Assembly: GCF_013372265.1 (NCBI RefSeq)
Contig: NZ_CP054051.1
Location: forward strand, 756,263-820,262
Direction: 5' to 3'
Length of the DNA stretch: 64,000 bases
DNA from: Aliarcobacter cibarius
GTDB lineage: Bacteria; Campylobacterota; Campylobacteria; Campylobacterales; Arcobacteraceae
Shown: in pieces, positions 32,621 to 40,834 of the stretch
Layout of the letters: every line of letters begins with the position of its first letter
Position numbering within the stretch: the first letter of the stretch is position 1
Position numbers and translations under genes: made by a program
Notes under the pieces: model-generated
Database searches by the model: none
Told to the model about the DNA's origin: nothing
Seen by the model: the letters and a program-made list of their open reading frames with translations, nothing else

Positions 32621-32830
32621 ATAAAAATTTCTTAATTTATTTTTAACCAAACCTATTTTTCTAATTAAGCCAAGAGTTTAAAAAATTAAAAGATGTATTA
32701 ATATATTTTTGTGTAAATAATGGTTACAATCTTTTAAATGATATTGAAAGGTGTACATAGTGATTAATGAAATTTTAATTTGATTACTTATTCTGTTAAA
32801 ATTTAGAATTAATCATTATTAGGTTATATA

Positions 32831-33328
32831 TTGGGACAGTCTAAAAATATTGAAATAGAGTATGATTTAATCAGATTACTTTTAAAGTACTATAAAAAAA
32901 TACTTTTTGGTGATAATGTTGATATAAAAGTAGAAAAGATAGAAGGTCCAGATTTTATTTTATCAACTAGTTCAAAAAAAGTAGGTGTTGAAATAACTAG
33001 ATCTTTAAATGAAAATGATAAAACAATTTTTTCTCACAAGATAGATTTTGGACCTCTTTATACAAATTTTGAAGAAATAGTTTCTTCTCAGATAATAAAA
33101 TCAATTAATAAGAAGATAGATAAGTTTGAATCATATAAAAAATTTGATGAAAATATTCTTCTAATTGATTCAGAGAGTTATTCTTCAACAAATACAGAAT
33201 TAGTAACTAGGCTAGTATTTAATTTTTTAAGAAACACAGAATTTTTTTATAATAAAATTATTTTGAAACTATCAAACGAATTGATTATATTTGAAAAAGA
33301 TAGTATTAATAAAATTCTTTTAAATTGA
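32831..33328 (+). CDS. Unknown protein, possible PD-(D/E)XK-type nuclease fold
   Basis: The 165-residue protein is not a family I recognise. It is soluble, mixed alpha/beta and rich in Lys, Ile and Asn. The segment GPDFILSTSSKKVGVEITR resembles the PD...ExT/K core of restriction-endonuclease-like folds (Asp then Glu on paired strands), but without a clear catalytic Lys. The start is a TTG at 32831, the first plausible codon after an in-frame stop at 32810, with a weak AGG upstream. It sits alone in a low-coding gap between groEL and a minus-strand gene, so it could be an accessory insertion. Confidence 0.5.
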   Translation: MGQSKNIEIEYDLIRLLLKYYKKILFGDNVDIKVEKIEGPDFILSTSSKKVGVEITRSLNENDKTIFSHKIDFGPLYTNFEEIVSSQIIKSINKKIDKFESYKKFDENILLIDSESYSSTNTELVTRLVFNFLRNTEFFYNKIILKLSNELIIFEKDSINKILLN

Positions 33329-33374
33329 ATTTTTTACGTATATTTAGAAATCTTTTGAGCACTTTTTTATTTAG

Positions 33375-33938
33375 CTAGTTTATGAAATCTTTTAGCTTTA
33401 AAAGTGAAAGTCTATGAAAATCTAAATATTTGGATTTTTTATCTCCTATATATTTGTAAAAATTCATATTTTTTATAGATAAAATCTTCTCAAAATCTTT
33501 TAATTCAAGTTTTTCAAATTCAAGATGAGTTTTTATATATTTATTTTGATAGTTTTTAAATATATTACTCTCTAAATTTAGATTATTTTTACCTTTAGAA
33601 ATCTCAGGACAAGAGATATCTAAATATATTTTATTATCAATATTTGGGCTTAGAGGATAAATTTTACAAACATTTGGACGATTATTATAAATGGAGCAAA
33701 GATTATTTTTTAAATATGGACAAGAATCAAAGCCATTTGAAAGTAATATGACAGGTTTTATAAATCCTAAGTTACCAAAAATAAATAAAATAGGAAAGTT
33801 TTCATAGACATTTTCAAATTCATCTTTTAGAATCTGAGAAAATATAGAACCAAAAGAACCCTTACAACAATGAGCTTCACAATTACTACAATCACCAAAA
33901 CTAATTTGGCTATTTTCAAGTTTTACAAAATTTTTCAT
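33375..33938 (-). CDS. YkgJ-like cysteine-cluster protein
   Basis: The 187-residue protein has an N-terminal CxxCxxxCC cluster (Cys17, 20, 24, 25 in GDCSNCEAHCC) and later cysteines in CPYLKNNLC, RPNVCKIYP and ISCPE. This is the pattern of the YkgJ/UPF0153 family, predicted zinc or Fe-S binding proteins of unclear function. The PxVCKIYPL block is typical. The gene stands alone on the minus strand and its upstream region abuts the two-component promoter at 34022. Confidence 0.78.
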   Translation of the reverse strand: MKNFVKLENSQISFGDCSNCEAHCCKGSFGSIFSQILKDEFENVYENFPILFIFGNLGFIKPVILLSNGFDSCPYLKNNLCSIYNNRPNVCKIYPLSPNIDNKIYLDISCPEISKGKNNLNLESNIFKNYQNKYIKTHLEFEKLELKDFEKILSIKNMNFYKYIGDKKSKYLDFHRLSLLKLKDFIN

Positions 33939-34021
33939 TAAACAAATATTAGCAGTTTAGGCTTAAAGTATATAGTTTATATAAAATAGAAAAATAAAAA
34001 TGTAAAATGGTAAATAAAAAT

Positions 34022-34052
34022 TTACATTTTTTTTACATCCATTGAGTATAAT
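34022..34052 (+). promoter_or_regulatory. Two-component promoter with 11-bp-spaced TTACAT direct repeats
   Basis: TTACAT at 34022-34027 and 34033-34038 (11-bp period), then 8 bp, then TATAAT at 34047-34052. OmpR/PhoB-family regulators bind such 10-11-bp direct repeats in place of a -35. The same arrangement, base for base in spacing, occurs at 36543-36573. An ATGTAAA at 34000-34006 adds an inverted copy. Transcription would start at or next to the ATG at 34058, giving a leaderless mRNA. Confidence 0.75.
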
Positions 34053-34057
34053 ATAAC

Positions 34058-34723
34058 ATGAAAATTTTAATTATAGAAGATGATATTCAATTAAATACCA
34101 CTATTACAAATTTTTTAAAATATAAAGGGCATGAGACGACATCTGTTGAAGATGGCGAAGATGCTTTGGAATATATAGATAAAAACTTTTATAATTTGTT
34201 TATTATAGATATAAATATTCCTAAAATATCTGGTTTAGAAATTTTAAAATATATTAGACAAAGAGATTTAAAAACACCTGTTATAATAATAACTGCTTCT
34301 TTAGAGTTAGAAAATTTAAAAGTAGCATATAAAGATGGCTGTGATGAATATATTAAAAAACCATTTTATTTAGAAGAGCTAGAAATAAAAATTGATAAAA
34401 TTTGTCAAAGTTATAATAATCAGAAGATTATTATAATTTCAGAGAATATATCTTATGATACAAGTTCCGAAGAACTTTTTATTGATGGTGAAGTAAAAAG
34501 GCTTAGAAAAAAAGAGAAAAGGCTTTTATCAATCTTGTTAGAAAATGTAAATAAGACGGTTTCAACACAAACTTTAGAGAATTATGTTTGGGAAAATGAG
34601 ATAAAAGAGTCTTACCCACTAAGGCAACTTGTAAATGGTTTACGAAAATATTTTGAAAATGGTGAAAAATTCATATTCTCCGATGCGGGAATTGGTTATA
34701 GGTTCGAAACAAAAAAGATTTAA
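34058..34723 (+). CDS. OmpR-family response regulator
   Basis: The 221-residue protein has an N-terminal receiver domain (IIEDD, phospho-acceptor Asp51 in IIDINIPKISG, Lys in YIKKPF) and a C-terminal winged-helix DNA-binding domain (about 125-220; RLRKKEKRLLSILLENVNKTVST, then a recognition-helix region before GIGYRF). It forms an operon with the histidine kinase that starts 3 bp after it. There is no Shine-Dalgarno before its ATG. Direct repeats in its promoter suggest autoregulation. The stimulus is unknown. Confidence 0.9.
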   Translation: MKILIIEDDIQLNTTITNFLKYKGHETTSVEDGEDALEYIDKNFYNLFIIDINIPKISGLEILKYIRQRDLKTPVIIITASLELENLKVAYKDGCDEYIKKPFYLEELEIKIDKICQSYNNQKIIIISENISYDTSSEELFIDGEVKRLRKKEKRLLSILLENVNKTVSTQTLENYVWENEIKESYPLRQLVNGLRKYFENGEKFIFSDAGIGYRFETKKI

Positions 34724-34726
34724 ACA

Positions 34727-36526
34727 ATGAAGCTAAGGTACCAGCTATATCTTTTTTTACTTTTTTTATCTACAATTTTATTTTTTGTTTTAAGTTTAAA
34801 TTATATTTCTTATAAGAAACAATATGAGAAAGACTTGAAAAATTTTGTAAATAGTGAAGTAAGGCTTCATAAAAAAGCAATTTCAAATTCTATTCAAAAT
34901 AAAAATTTAGAATTTCAAGAAGGAAAAGAGTTATTTTATAATATTTCTAAAGATGCTTTAGAATTATTGAAGAAAGATAAAAATCTAAATTTATCTGCTT
35001 TAAAAAATGTTTTAAAAGTAAAATATGATTTAAAAAATTATGATTTTGATTTATATTTAATAGATGATTCTTATACAATTTATAAAACTACTTATATCAA
35101 AGATTTAAATTTAGATTTAAAAAATATAAGTGATGCAAAACTTCTTTTAGAAAAAAGTTTAGATGGTAATATATATTTTTCAAATTTTATAAATAGCGAT
35201 CCTGTTAGTTTAGAATACAGATTGTATGCTTATGCTTCTATTGCACAAAAGAATTTCTTAGAATTATCATTTATAAATACTCAGTTAAGTAGTACCTCAA
35301 TGTCTTTTTTAGTTCAAAATCTCCAATCAAATAGTAATGTAAAAGTTTATAGAGTATTTAAAAATAAAGATGGGTTTTCTTATTATGATATGTTGAGAAA
35401 ATTAGAAAATATTAATAAAGAAGAATATTATAAGTCATTGGAAATAATAAAAAGAGGAGAACTTGCAAAAAATGACATTATGAATTCTGGAATAAATTTC
35501 ATACAATCTGAAAAATTAAATAATAACATTTTGACAATAACAACACCAATTTTTGATAAAAATATGTTAGAAATCTTGGGATTTGAAAATGTTGTAATTG
35601 AACTAGAAATAGATTTGAGTGATAGAATAGAGTTTATGGAAGGAATAAAGAATTTATTTATTGGTTCTTTATTTGTAATTTTTTTCATACTTTTATTGGT
35701 TTTTACATTTATTCAAAATAGATTTACAAGACCAATTGAAAGTATTTTGAAAAGTATAAAAGAGTCAAAAAAAGTAGATAAAGAACTTATAAATTATAAT
35801 AATGAATTATCAAGAATTGCTACAAAGTATAATATTTTATATGATAATTTTACAAATGAATTAGTATTAAATAGTAATCTTTTAGAAGAAAATAAGAGAT
35901 TTATTGCGGATACTGTACATCAAATAAGAACTCCACTTACAAACATTATGATGAATGGAGAAATGATAAAAAAATTTCAAAAAGATGAAAGTATGAATGT
36001 TTTTATAGAGCAAATTGATGCATCTATTAATATGCTTTCAAATTCATATGAAGATTTGGCATATCTAATTACTTCTAATTCTATTTCTTATAAACCAAAA
36101 AATATAAATTTATCTCAAACAATAAAAGATAGAATAAAATTTTTTGCTACTATAAGTAAGGTTAATTTTAAAAAAATAGAAGCTAAGATTGAAGATGAAA
36201 TATATGTAAATATGAATGAAATAGAATTAGAAAGAATAATAGATAATAATCTTTCAAATGCAATAAAATATGGATTTAAAGATAAAACAATAGATGTGTT
36301 TTTAATAAAAAATAAAAATGAAGCTATTTTAGAATTTAGAACTTTTAGTAATAAAATAAAAAATAGAGATATGATTTTTAGCAAAAACTATAGAGAAGAT
36401 GATGCTAAAAGAGGTCTTGGTTTAGGACTTTATATGGTTAGTAATATTTGTATTAAGTATGATATTAAATATGAAATTTTATATGAAAATAAACAAAACA
36501 TTTTTAAATATATATTTAAAATCTGA
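34727..36526 (+). CDS. Membrane sensor histidine kinase
   Basis: The 599-residue partner of the preceding regulator has TM1 (about 5-27), a large periplasmic sensor region (about 28-308) of unrecognised fold, TM2 (about 310-330), a HAMP-like linker, the phospho-acceptor His398 in VHQIRTPLTNI, the N box DNNLSNAIKYG and the G box RGLGLGLYMV. It is very Lys/Asn/Ile-rich. The large periplasmic domain implies detection of an extracellular or envelope signal, not identifiable from the sequence. Confidence 0.88.
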   Translation: MKLRYQLYLFLLFLSTILFFVLSLNYISYKKQYEKDLKNFVNSEVRLHKKAISNSIQNKNLEFQEGKELFYNISKDALELLKKDKNLNLSALKNVLKVKYDLKNYDFDLYLIDDSYTIYKTTYIKDLNLDLKNISDAKLLLEKSLDGNIYFSNFINSDPVSLEYRLYAYASIAQKNFLELSFINTQLSSTSMSFLVQNLQSNSNVKVYRVFKNKDGFSYYDMLRKLENINKEEYYKSLEIIKRGELAKNDIMNSGINFIQSEKLNNNILTITTPIFDKNMLEILGFENVVIELEIDLSDRIEFMEGIKNLFIGSLFVIFFILLLVFTFIQNRFTRPIESILKSIKESKKVDKELINYNNELSRIATKYNILYDNFTNELVLNSNLLEENKRFIADTVHQIRTPLTNIMMNGEMIKKFQKDESMNVFIEQIDASINMLSNSYEDLAYLITSNSISYKPKNINLSQTIKDRIKFFATISKVNFKKIEAKIEDEIYVNMNEIELERIIDNNLSNAIKYGFKDKTIDVFLIKNKNEAILEFRTFSNKIKNRDMIFSKNYREDDAKRGLGLGLYMVSNICIKYDIKYEILYENKQNIFKYIFKI

Positions 36527-36542
36527 AAAAAATAAAAAAATA

Positions 36543-36573
36543 TTACATTTTTATTACATTTATTTTATATAAT
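36543..36573 (+). promoter_or_regulatory. Second promoter with the same TTACAT repeats, driving a short transcript
   Basis: TTACAT at 36543-36548 and 36554-36559 (11-bp period), 8 bp, then TATAAT at 36568-36573. Motif, period and distance to the -10 all equal those at 34022-34052. It starts 16 bp after the kinase stop and points away from it, towards a region with no ORF that ends in a terminator. Confidence 0.72.
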
Positions 36574-36579
36574 TTCATA

Positions 36580-36677
36580 TCACAGGAACAGAGTTATCTA
36601 TTACTTGAGGTTATTAGGGAACGGATTTATTTTACTTAATTTTAAAGCATCTCATTTTTTGGGGTGCTTTTTTTATT
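36580..36677 (+). ncRNA. Candidate two-component-controlled small RNA (about 97 nt)
   Basis: From the predicted start (about 36580) to the terminator there is no ATG or GTG start and no convincing ORF. The stretch has its own -10, regulator-type direct repeats and a rho-independent terminator. It resembles none of the standard RNAs I know (tmRNA, 6S, SRP RNA, RNase P). It could instead be a 5' leader of the next gene ending in an attenuator. The regulated-sRNA reading is inference from promoter matching. Confidence 0.55.
36644..36677 (+). terminator. Terminator of the candidate small RNA
   Basis: Stem AAAGCATCTC with GGGGTGCTTT (two G-T pairs), 7-nt loop, followed by seven or more T. No annotated gene ends just before it. 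Confidence 0.85.
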
Positions 36678-36729
36678 TTATAGCCAAAAAAAATCATTTT
36701 AGATACAATTAGAAAAAAATATAGGATAT

Positions 36730-37506
36730 GTGGTGAAAAAGAAATTAATAAAGATTATTAAAAAAGCTGGAAAAATTCTAAGAAAAGGTTTTTATTCAAA
36801 TAAAGATGTGACTTTTAAAGCGAAAAAAGATTTAGTAACAAAATATGATATTGCTGTTGAAGAATATCTTAAAAAAGCATTTACAAAACATTTTAAAGAT
36901 TTTAATATTATCGCAGAAGAGTCTGATAATAGTAAAGTAGAGTTTGGTAATTCAATTATTATAGATCCAATTGATGGGACAACAAATTTTGTAAATGGTG
37001 TTCCTCATACTGCAATTTCAGTTGGTATTTATAAAGATAAAAAACCATATATAGGTATAGTTTATAATCCAATTTTAGATGAGTTATATTTTGCAAAAAA
37101 AGGCAAAGGCTCTTATTTGAATGGAAATAGAATATTTGTAAGTTTAGAAAATGATTTACAAAAATCTTTATTAGCTACTGGATTTCCATATAGTAGTAGT
37201 GAAAATAAAGAAGATTTAAAAGACGTTATAAAAAAAGTTGAAAATATTTTGCCTTCATGTCAAGACTTGCGAAGATTAGGATCAGCTTCAATTGATTTAT
37301 GTATGGTTGCACGAGGTGTTTTTGATGGATATTATGAGATGAATTTAAAACCTTGGGATGTTGCAGCTGGAATTATAATTTTGAGTGAAGCTGGTGGTAA
37401 AATATCAAATTTATCTAAAGAGGAGTTTGATATGTTTAATGATAAATATCTTGCTGCTACAAACGGTAAAATACATGATGAGCTTTTAGCTAAATTAGAT
37501 ATTTAG
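36730..37506 (+). CDS. Inositol-monophosphatase-family protein (SuhB-like)
   Basis: The 258-residue protein has the family's metal-site motifs: the Glu pair in IIAEESD, IIDPIDGTTNFVNG and the late KPWDVAAGIIILSEAGG. Members hydrolyse inositol phosphates, other sugar phosphates or fructose 1,6-bisphosphate, and E. coli SuhB also acts on rRNA transcription complexes; which role applies here is open. The start is GTG (36730 or the next codon, also GTG), with AGGA upstream. glmS follows after 48 bp. Confidence 0.9.
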   Translation: MVKKKLIKIIKKAGKILRKGFYSNKDVTFKAKKDLVTKYDIAVEEYLKKAFTKHFKDFNIIAEESDNSKVEFGNSIIIDPIDGTTNFVNGVPHTAISVGIYKDKKPYIGIVYNPILDELYFAKKGKGSYLNGNRIFVSLENDLQKSLLATGFPYSSSENKEDLKDVIKKVENILPSCQDLRRLGSASIDLCMVARGVFDGYYEMNLKPWDVAAGIIILSEAGGKISNLSKEEFDMFNDKYLAATNGKIHDELLAKLDI

Positions 37507-37554
37507 TCATTTTTTGTTAGAATAATATACTTTTTAAAGAACAAGGAATTTTTT

Positions 37555-39360
37555 ATGTGTGGAATTGTTGGATATATAGGTAAGTATGATACTTGTAAAA
37601 TTTTATTAGATGGATTAAAAGAGCTTGAATATAGAGGTTATGATAGTGCTGGAATTGCTGTTTTAAATCAAAAAAATGGAATAGATGTTTTTAAAGCAGT
37701 TGGAAAACTTGTAAACCTTGAAGAAAAAGTAAATAAATCTAAAAAAGAGAACTACAATCTAGGAATTGGTCATACAAGATGGGCAACTCATGGTAAACCA
37801 ACAGAAGTAAATGCTCACCCACACTTAGGAGAATATTCATATGTTGTTCATAATGGAATAATTGAAAATTATAAAGAATTAAAAGATGAATTAATATCTC
37901 TTGGACATAAATTTGTTTCTCAAACTGATACTGAAGTTATAGTTCACCTGTTTGAACACTATAATAATAAATTAAAAGATGCAAAAAAATCTTTTAAAGA
38001 AACTATTAAAAGACTTGAAGGTGCTTTTGCAATACTATTAATCACAAAAGATGAACCAGAAAAAATATATTTTTATAAACTTGGAAGTCCTATGATTGTA
38101 GGAAAGGGTATTGAACCAGATGAGGTTCTTTTTGCATCTTCAGATTCAGCACTAATAGGATTATCTAGTGATGTTGTTTACCTTGATGATAGAGTAGGTG
38201 GAGTTGCAAGTAAAGAGAATATTGAATTTTTCTCTGATGATGTAACTTGGTCAAAACTTCCAACTTCAAAACAGTATGCTCAAAAAGAGGGATATAGATT
38301 CTTTATGGAAAAAGAGATTTATGAGCAAAGTGTTGTTGTTAGTGATAGTATGCTAGGAAGAATAAAAGATAGCGAAATAAATTTCGATGAAATTGATCCT
38401 TCTATTTTAGATGGAATTAATGAAATTAAAATTTGTGCTTGTGGAACATCTTATCATGCAGGACTTACATCTTCATATCTATTTGAAAGATTATCTAAAA
38501 TAAAATGTAGTATTGAAGTTGCAAGTGAATTTAGATATAAAGAACCACTTTTAACTACAGATACTTTATTTATTGTAATATCTCAAAGTGGAGAAACAGC
38601 AGATACCCTAGAAGCTTTAAAAATGGCGAAAAGTGCTGGACTTAAGACTTTAGTAATTTGTAATGTTGATAACTCTTCAATGACAAGAGTAGCTGATTAT
38701 ACAATTTTAACGCGTGCAGGAATAGAAAAAGGTGTTGCTTCAACTAAAGCATTTTCAACTCAAACAGTAGTTCTTTGGATGTTAAGTTTATATTTTGCAA
38801 AACAAAGAAGTACAATATCTTCTTCAAAACTTCAAGAAGAGATAAATACTTTAAGAGAAGTTCCACTTGCTCTAAAAGTTTATGAGAATATTCATGAAAA
38901 AGCAAAAAGATTATCAAAAAGATATCTTCATGGACATGGATTCTTCTTTATAGGAAGAGATGTATTTTATCCATTAGCTTTAGAAGGAGCATTAAAGTTA
39001 AAAGAGATTTCATACTTACATGCAGAAGGTTATCCTGCAGGTGAGATGAAACATGGACCAATAGCCTTAGCTGATCCAGAACTATTTACAATTGCATTAA
39101 TGCCAAAAAATATGCTTTATGATAAAATCAAATCAAATGTAGAAGAATTAAGTGCAAGAGATAGTACAATTTGTGCAATATCATCACTAGATTTTGAATT
39201 GGCAGATGATTTTATAAAAATAAATGATGCAAACCACTATATGCTAGAATTTTTTGAAATGCTAATTGCTCTTCAATTATTATCTATGGAAATATCAATT
39301 AGACTTAAAAATGATGTAGATATGCCAAGAAATCTTGCAAAATCTGTAACTGTTGAATAA
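37555..39360 (+). CDS. glmS: Glutamine--fructose-6-phosphate aminotransferase (isomerizing)
   Basis: GlmS makes glucosamine 6-phosphate, the first committed step to peptidoglycan and lipid A sugars. The 601-residue protein has the N-terminal glutaminase with nucleophile Cys2 (MCGIVGYIG), GHTRWATHG and HNGIIENY, and two SIS domains with CGTSYHAG, ISQSGETADT and SKAFSTQ, ending in AKSVTVE. No glmS ribozyme is apparent in the 48-bp leader; AAGGAA precedes the ATG. Confidence 0.97.
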   Translation: MCGIVGYIGKYDTCKILLDGLKELEYRGYDSAGIAVLNQKNGIDVFKAVGKLVNLEEKVNKSKKENYNLGIGHTRWATHGKPTEVNAHPHLGEYSYVVHNGIIENYKELKDELISLGHKFVSQTDTEVIVHLFEHYNNKLKDAKKSFKETIKRLEGAFAILLITKDEPEKIYFYKLGSPMIVGKGIEPDEVLFASSDSALIGLSSDVVYLDDRVGGVASKENIEFFSDDVTWSKLPTSKQYAQKEGYRFFMEKEIYEQSVVVSDSMLGRIKDSEINFDEIDPSILDGINEIKICACGTSYHAGLTSSYLFERLSKIKCSIEVASEFRYKEPLLTTDTLFIVISQSGETADTLEALKMAKSAGLKTLVICNVDNSSMTRVADYTILTRAGIEKGVASTKAFSTQTVVLWMLSLYFAKQRSTISSSKLQEEINTLREVPLALKVYENIHEKAKRLSKRYLHGHGFFFIGRDVFYPLALEGALKLKEISYLHAEGYPAGEMKHGPIALADPELFTIALMPKNMLYDKIKSNVEELSARDSTICAISSLDFELADDFIKINDANHYMLEFFEMLIALQLLSMEISIRLKNDVDMPRNLAKSVTVE

Positions 39361-39402
39361 TCTTATAATTCTAAAGTAAAATTTAGTTAAAATAAAAAAC
39401 TT

Positions 39403-39421
39403 TTTTCCCTACTTGGGAAAA
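39403..39421 (+). promoter_or_regulatory. Hairpin between glmS and metK
   Basis: TTTTCCC/GGGAAAA, a 7-bp stem with a 5-nt loop. It lacks a T run, so it is a weak terminator candidate or a leader element of metK. Confidence 0.4.
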
Positions 39422-39474
39422 TTGATTTCTTTATATCTTATTTTAATTTCTTATATTTTTTAAAAAAGAAAAAT

Positions 39475-39537
39475 GGAAAACAAAGAATGGAAAACAACTC
39501 AAGCAATAGCTTGTGGAAAACAAAGGATGGAAAACAA
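39475..39537 (+). repeat. Imperfect 23-bp direct repeat flanking a hairpin in the metK leader
   Basis: Two 23-bp copies (39475-39497 and 39515-39537, one mismatch), each containing GGAAAACAA twice, are separated by 17 bp that include a CAAGC-AATA-GCTTG hairpin (39500-39513). The second copy ends 1 bp before the metK ATG. The block is in frame with metK and could encode a 22-residue extension from 39473, but the MetK family begins at 39539. Confidence 0.75.
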
Positions 39538-39538
39538 A

Positions 39539-40744
39539 ATGAAAAAAACTCAATATCTGTTTACAAGTGAAGTTGTAAGCCCTGGTCACCCTGATAAATG
39601 TGCTGATATTATTGCTGATAGTATAGTTGATAAATTAATAATTGAAGATAGTAATAGTAGAGTAGCTAGTGAAGTTTTTGTAGCTGGAAAGCATGTTGTT
39701 ATTGGTGGTGAAGTAAAATCAAATGCAAAATTAAGTTTTCATGATTATGAAAATTTAGTAAAAGATGCACTAGCAAAAATTGGATATGATGGTAAAAGTG
39801 CTTTTACAAAAGAGCAAGCACTTCATCCTGATGATGTACAAGTTCAAGTTTTATTAAATCAACAAAGTCCAGATATTTCTCAAGGAGTTGATCAAGAAAC
39901 TGGAGAAATTGGAGCAGGAGATCAAGGAATTATGTTTGGATTTGCTTCAAATGAAGCAGCTGAATTTATGCCTGCAGCAATTGTATATGCAAGAAGACTT
40001 TGTGATAAAGTTTATCAATATGCTTTAAATAATAAAGATAAATTTGGGGTTGATATTAAAACTCAAGTTACAATTGATTATGAAACAAAAGAAAACTTTG
40101 AAAATTGTCTTCCTAGAAAGATTCATACAATTGTAGTTTCAGCTCCATCAGTAGAAGGTTTAAAAATAGATGAAGTAAGAGCTATTATTCAAGATTTAAT
40201 TGATAATGCAGGACTTCCAAGTAAATTGTATGATAAAAATAGTACAATTATTCATATTAATCCAACAGGAAGATATGTAAACCATTCATCACTTCATGAC
40301 AGTGGGTTAACGGGAAGAAAGCTAATTGTTGATAGCTTTGGAGGATATGCACCAATTGGTGGTGGAGCTCAAAGCAGTAAAGATTATACTAAAGTTGATA
40401 GAAGTGGCCTTTATGCAGCAAGATGGATTGCAAAACATATCGTTGCATCTGGACTTGCTAAAAAAGCTATTGTTCAAATATCTTATGCTATTGGAGTAGC
40501 TAGACCGACTTCAGTTGCAGTTGATACTATGGGAACATTTACTAAACATAATGATGATGTGCTATCTCAATTTGTAATGGAAAATTTCCCATTAACACCA
40601 AAATGGATTACTAATAAATTTAATTTAGATAAACCAAGTTCAACTACATTTTTATATGCTGATGTTGCAGCACGTGGACAAGTTGGTCAACCTGACTATC
40701 CATGGGAAAAATTAGATGAATTGGATAAATTTAAAAATATCTAA
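39539..40744 (+). CDS. metK: S-adenosylmethionine synthetase
   Basis: MetK makes S-adenosylmethionine from methionine and ATP. From the ATG at 39539 the protein has 401 residues and begins MKKTQYLFTSEVVSPGHPDKCAD, the normal family N terminus. GAGDQGIMFGFA and GGGAQSSKDYTKVDRSGLY (ATP- and metal-binding, the latter being the conserved loop) are present. An in-frame ATG 22 codons upstream lies in a repeated leader and is probably not used. Spacing from AAAGGA to the ATG is long (about 11 nt). Confidence 0.95.
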   Translation: MKKTQYLFTSEVVSPGHPDKCADIIADSIVDKLIIEDSNSRVASEVFVAGKHVVIGGEVKSNAKLSFHDYENLVKDALAKIGYDGKSAFTKEQALHPDDVQVQVLLNQQSPDISQGVDQETGEIGAGDQGIMFGFASNEAAEFMPAAIVYARRLCDKVYQYALNNKDKFGVDIKTQVTIDYETKENFENCLPRKIHTIVVSAPSVEGLKIDEVRAIIQDLIDNAGLPSKLYDKNSTIIHINPTGRYVNHSSLHDSGLTGRKLIVDSFGGYAPIGGGAQSSKDYTKVDRSGLYAARWIAKHIVASGLAKKAIVQISYAIGVARPTSVAVDTMGTFTKHNDDVLSQFVMENFPLTPKWITNKFNLDKPSSTTFLYADVAARGQVGQPDYPWEKLDELDKFKNI

Positions 40745-40753
40745 GTTTTATTA

Positions 40754-40814
40754 TTTTTAAGGATTTTAAATCTTTAAAAATATAACTTTATGTTCCCTTT
40801 CTCTGTTTGGGAAC
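40754..40814 (+). promoter_or_regulatory. Two hairpins between metK and accD
   Basis: The first is a long A/T stem at 40754-40780 (TTTTTAAGGATTT pairing with AAATCTTTAAAAA, one G-T). The second is GTTCCC/GGGAAC at 40792-40814. The second resembles the CCC/GGG hairpin before metK. Neither is followed by a clear T run. AAAAGGAGA just after is the accD ribosome-binding site. Confidence 0.45.
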
Positions 40815-40834
40815 TAATTTAAAAGGAGAATAGT

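Noticed and set aside
36580-36677. Standard housekeeping RNA (tmRNA, 6S, SRP RNA, RNase P)
   Set aside because: It is too short for tmRNA, 6S or RNase P, and it lacks the conserved SRP tetraloop and helix sequence.
37507-37554. glmS ribozyme upstream of glmS
   Set aside because: The leader is only 48 bp and holds no matching structure.
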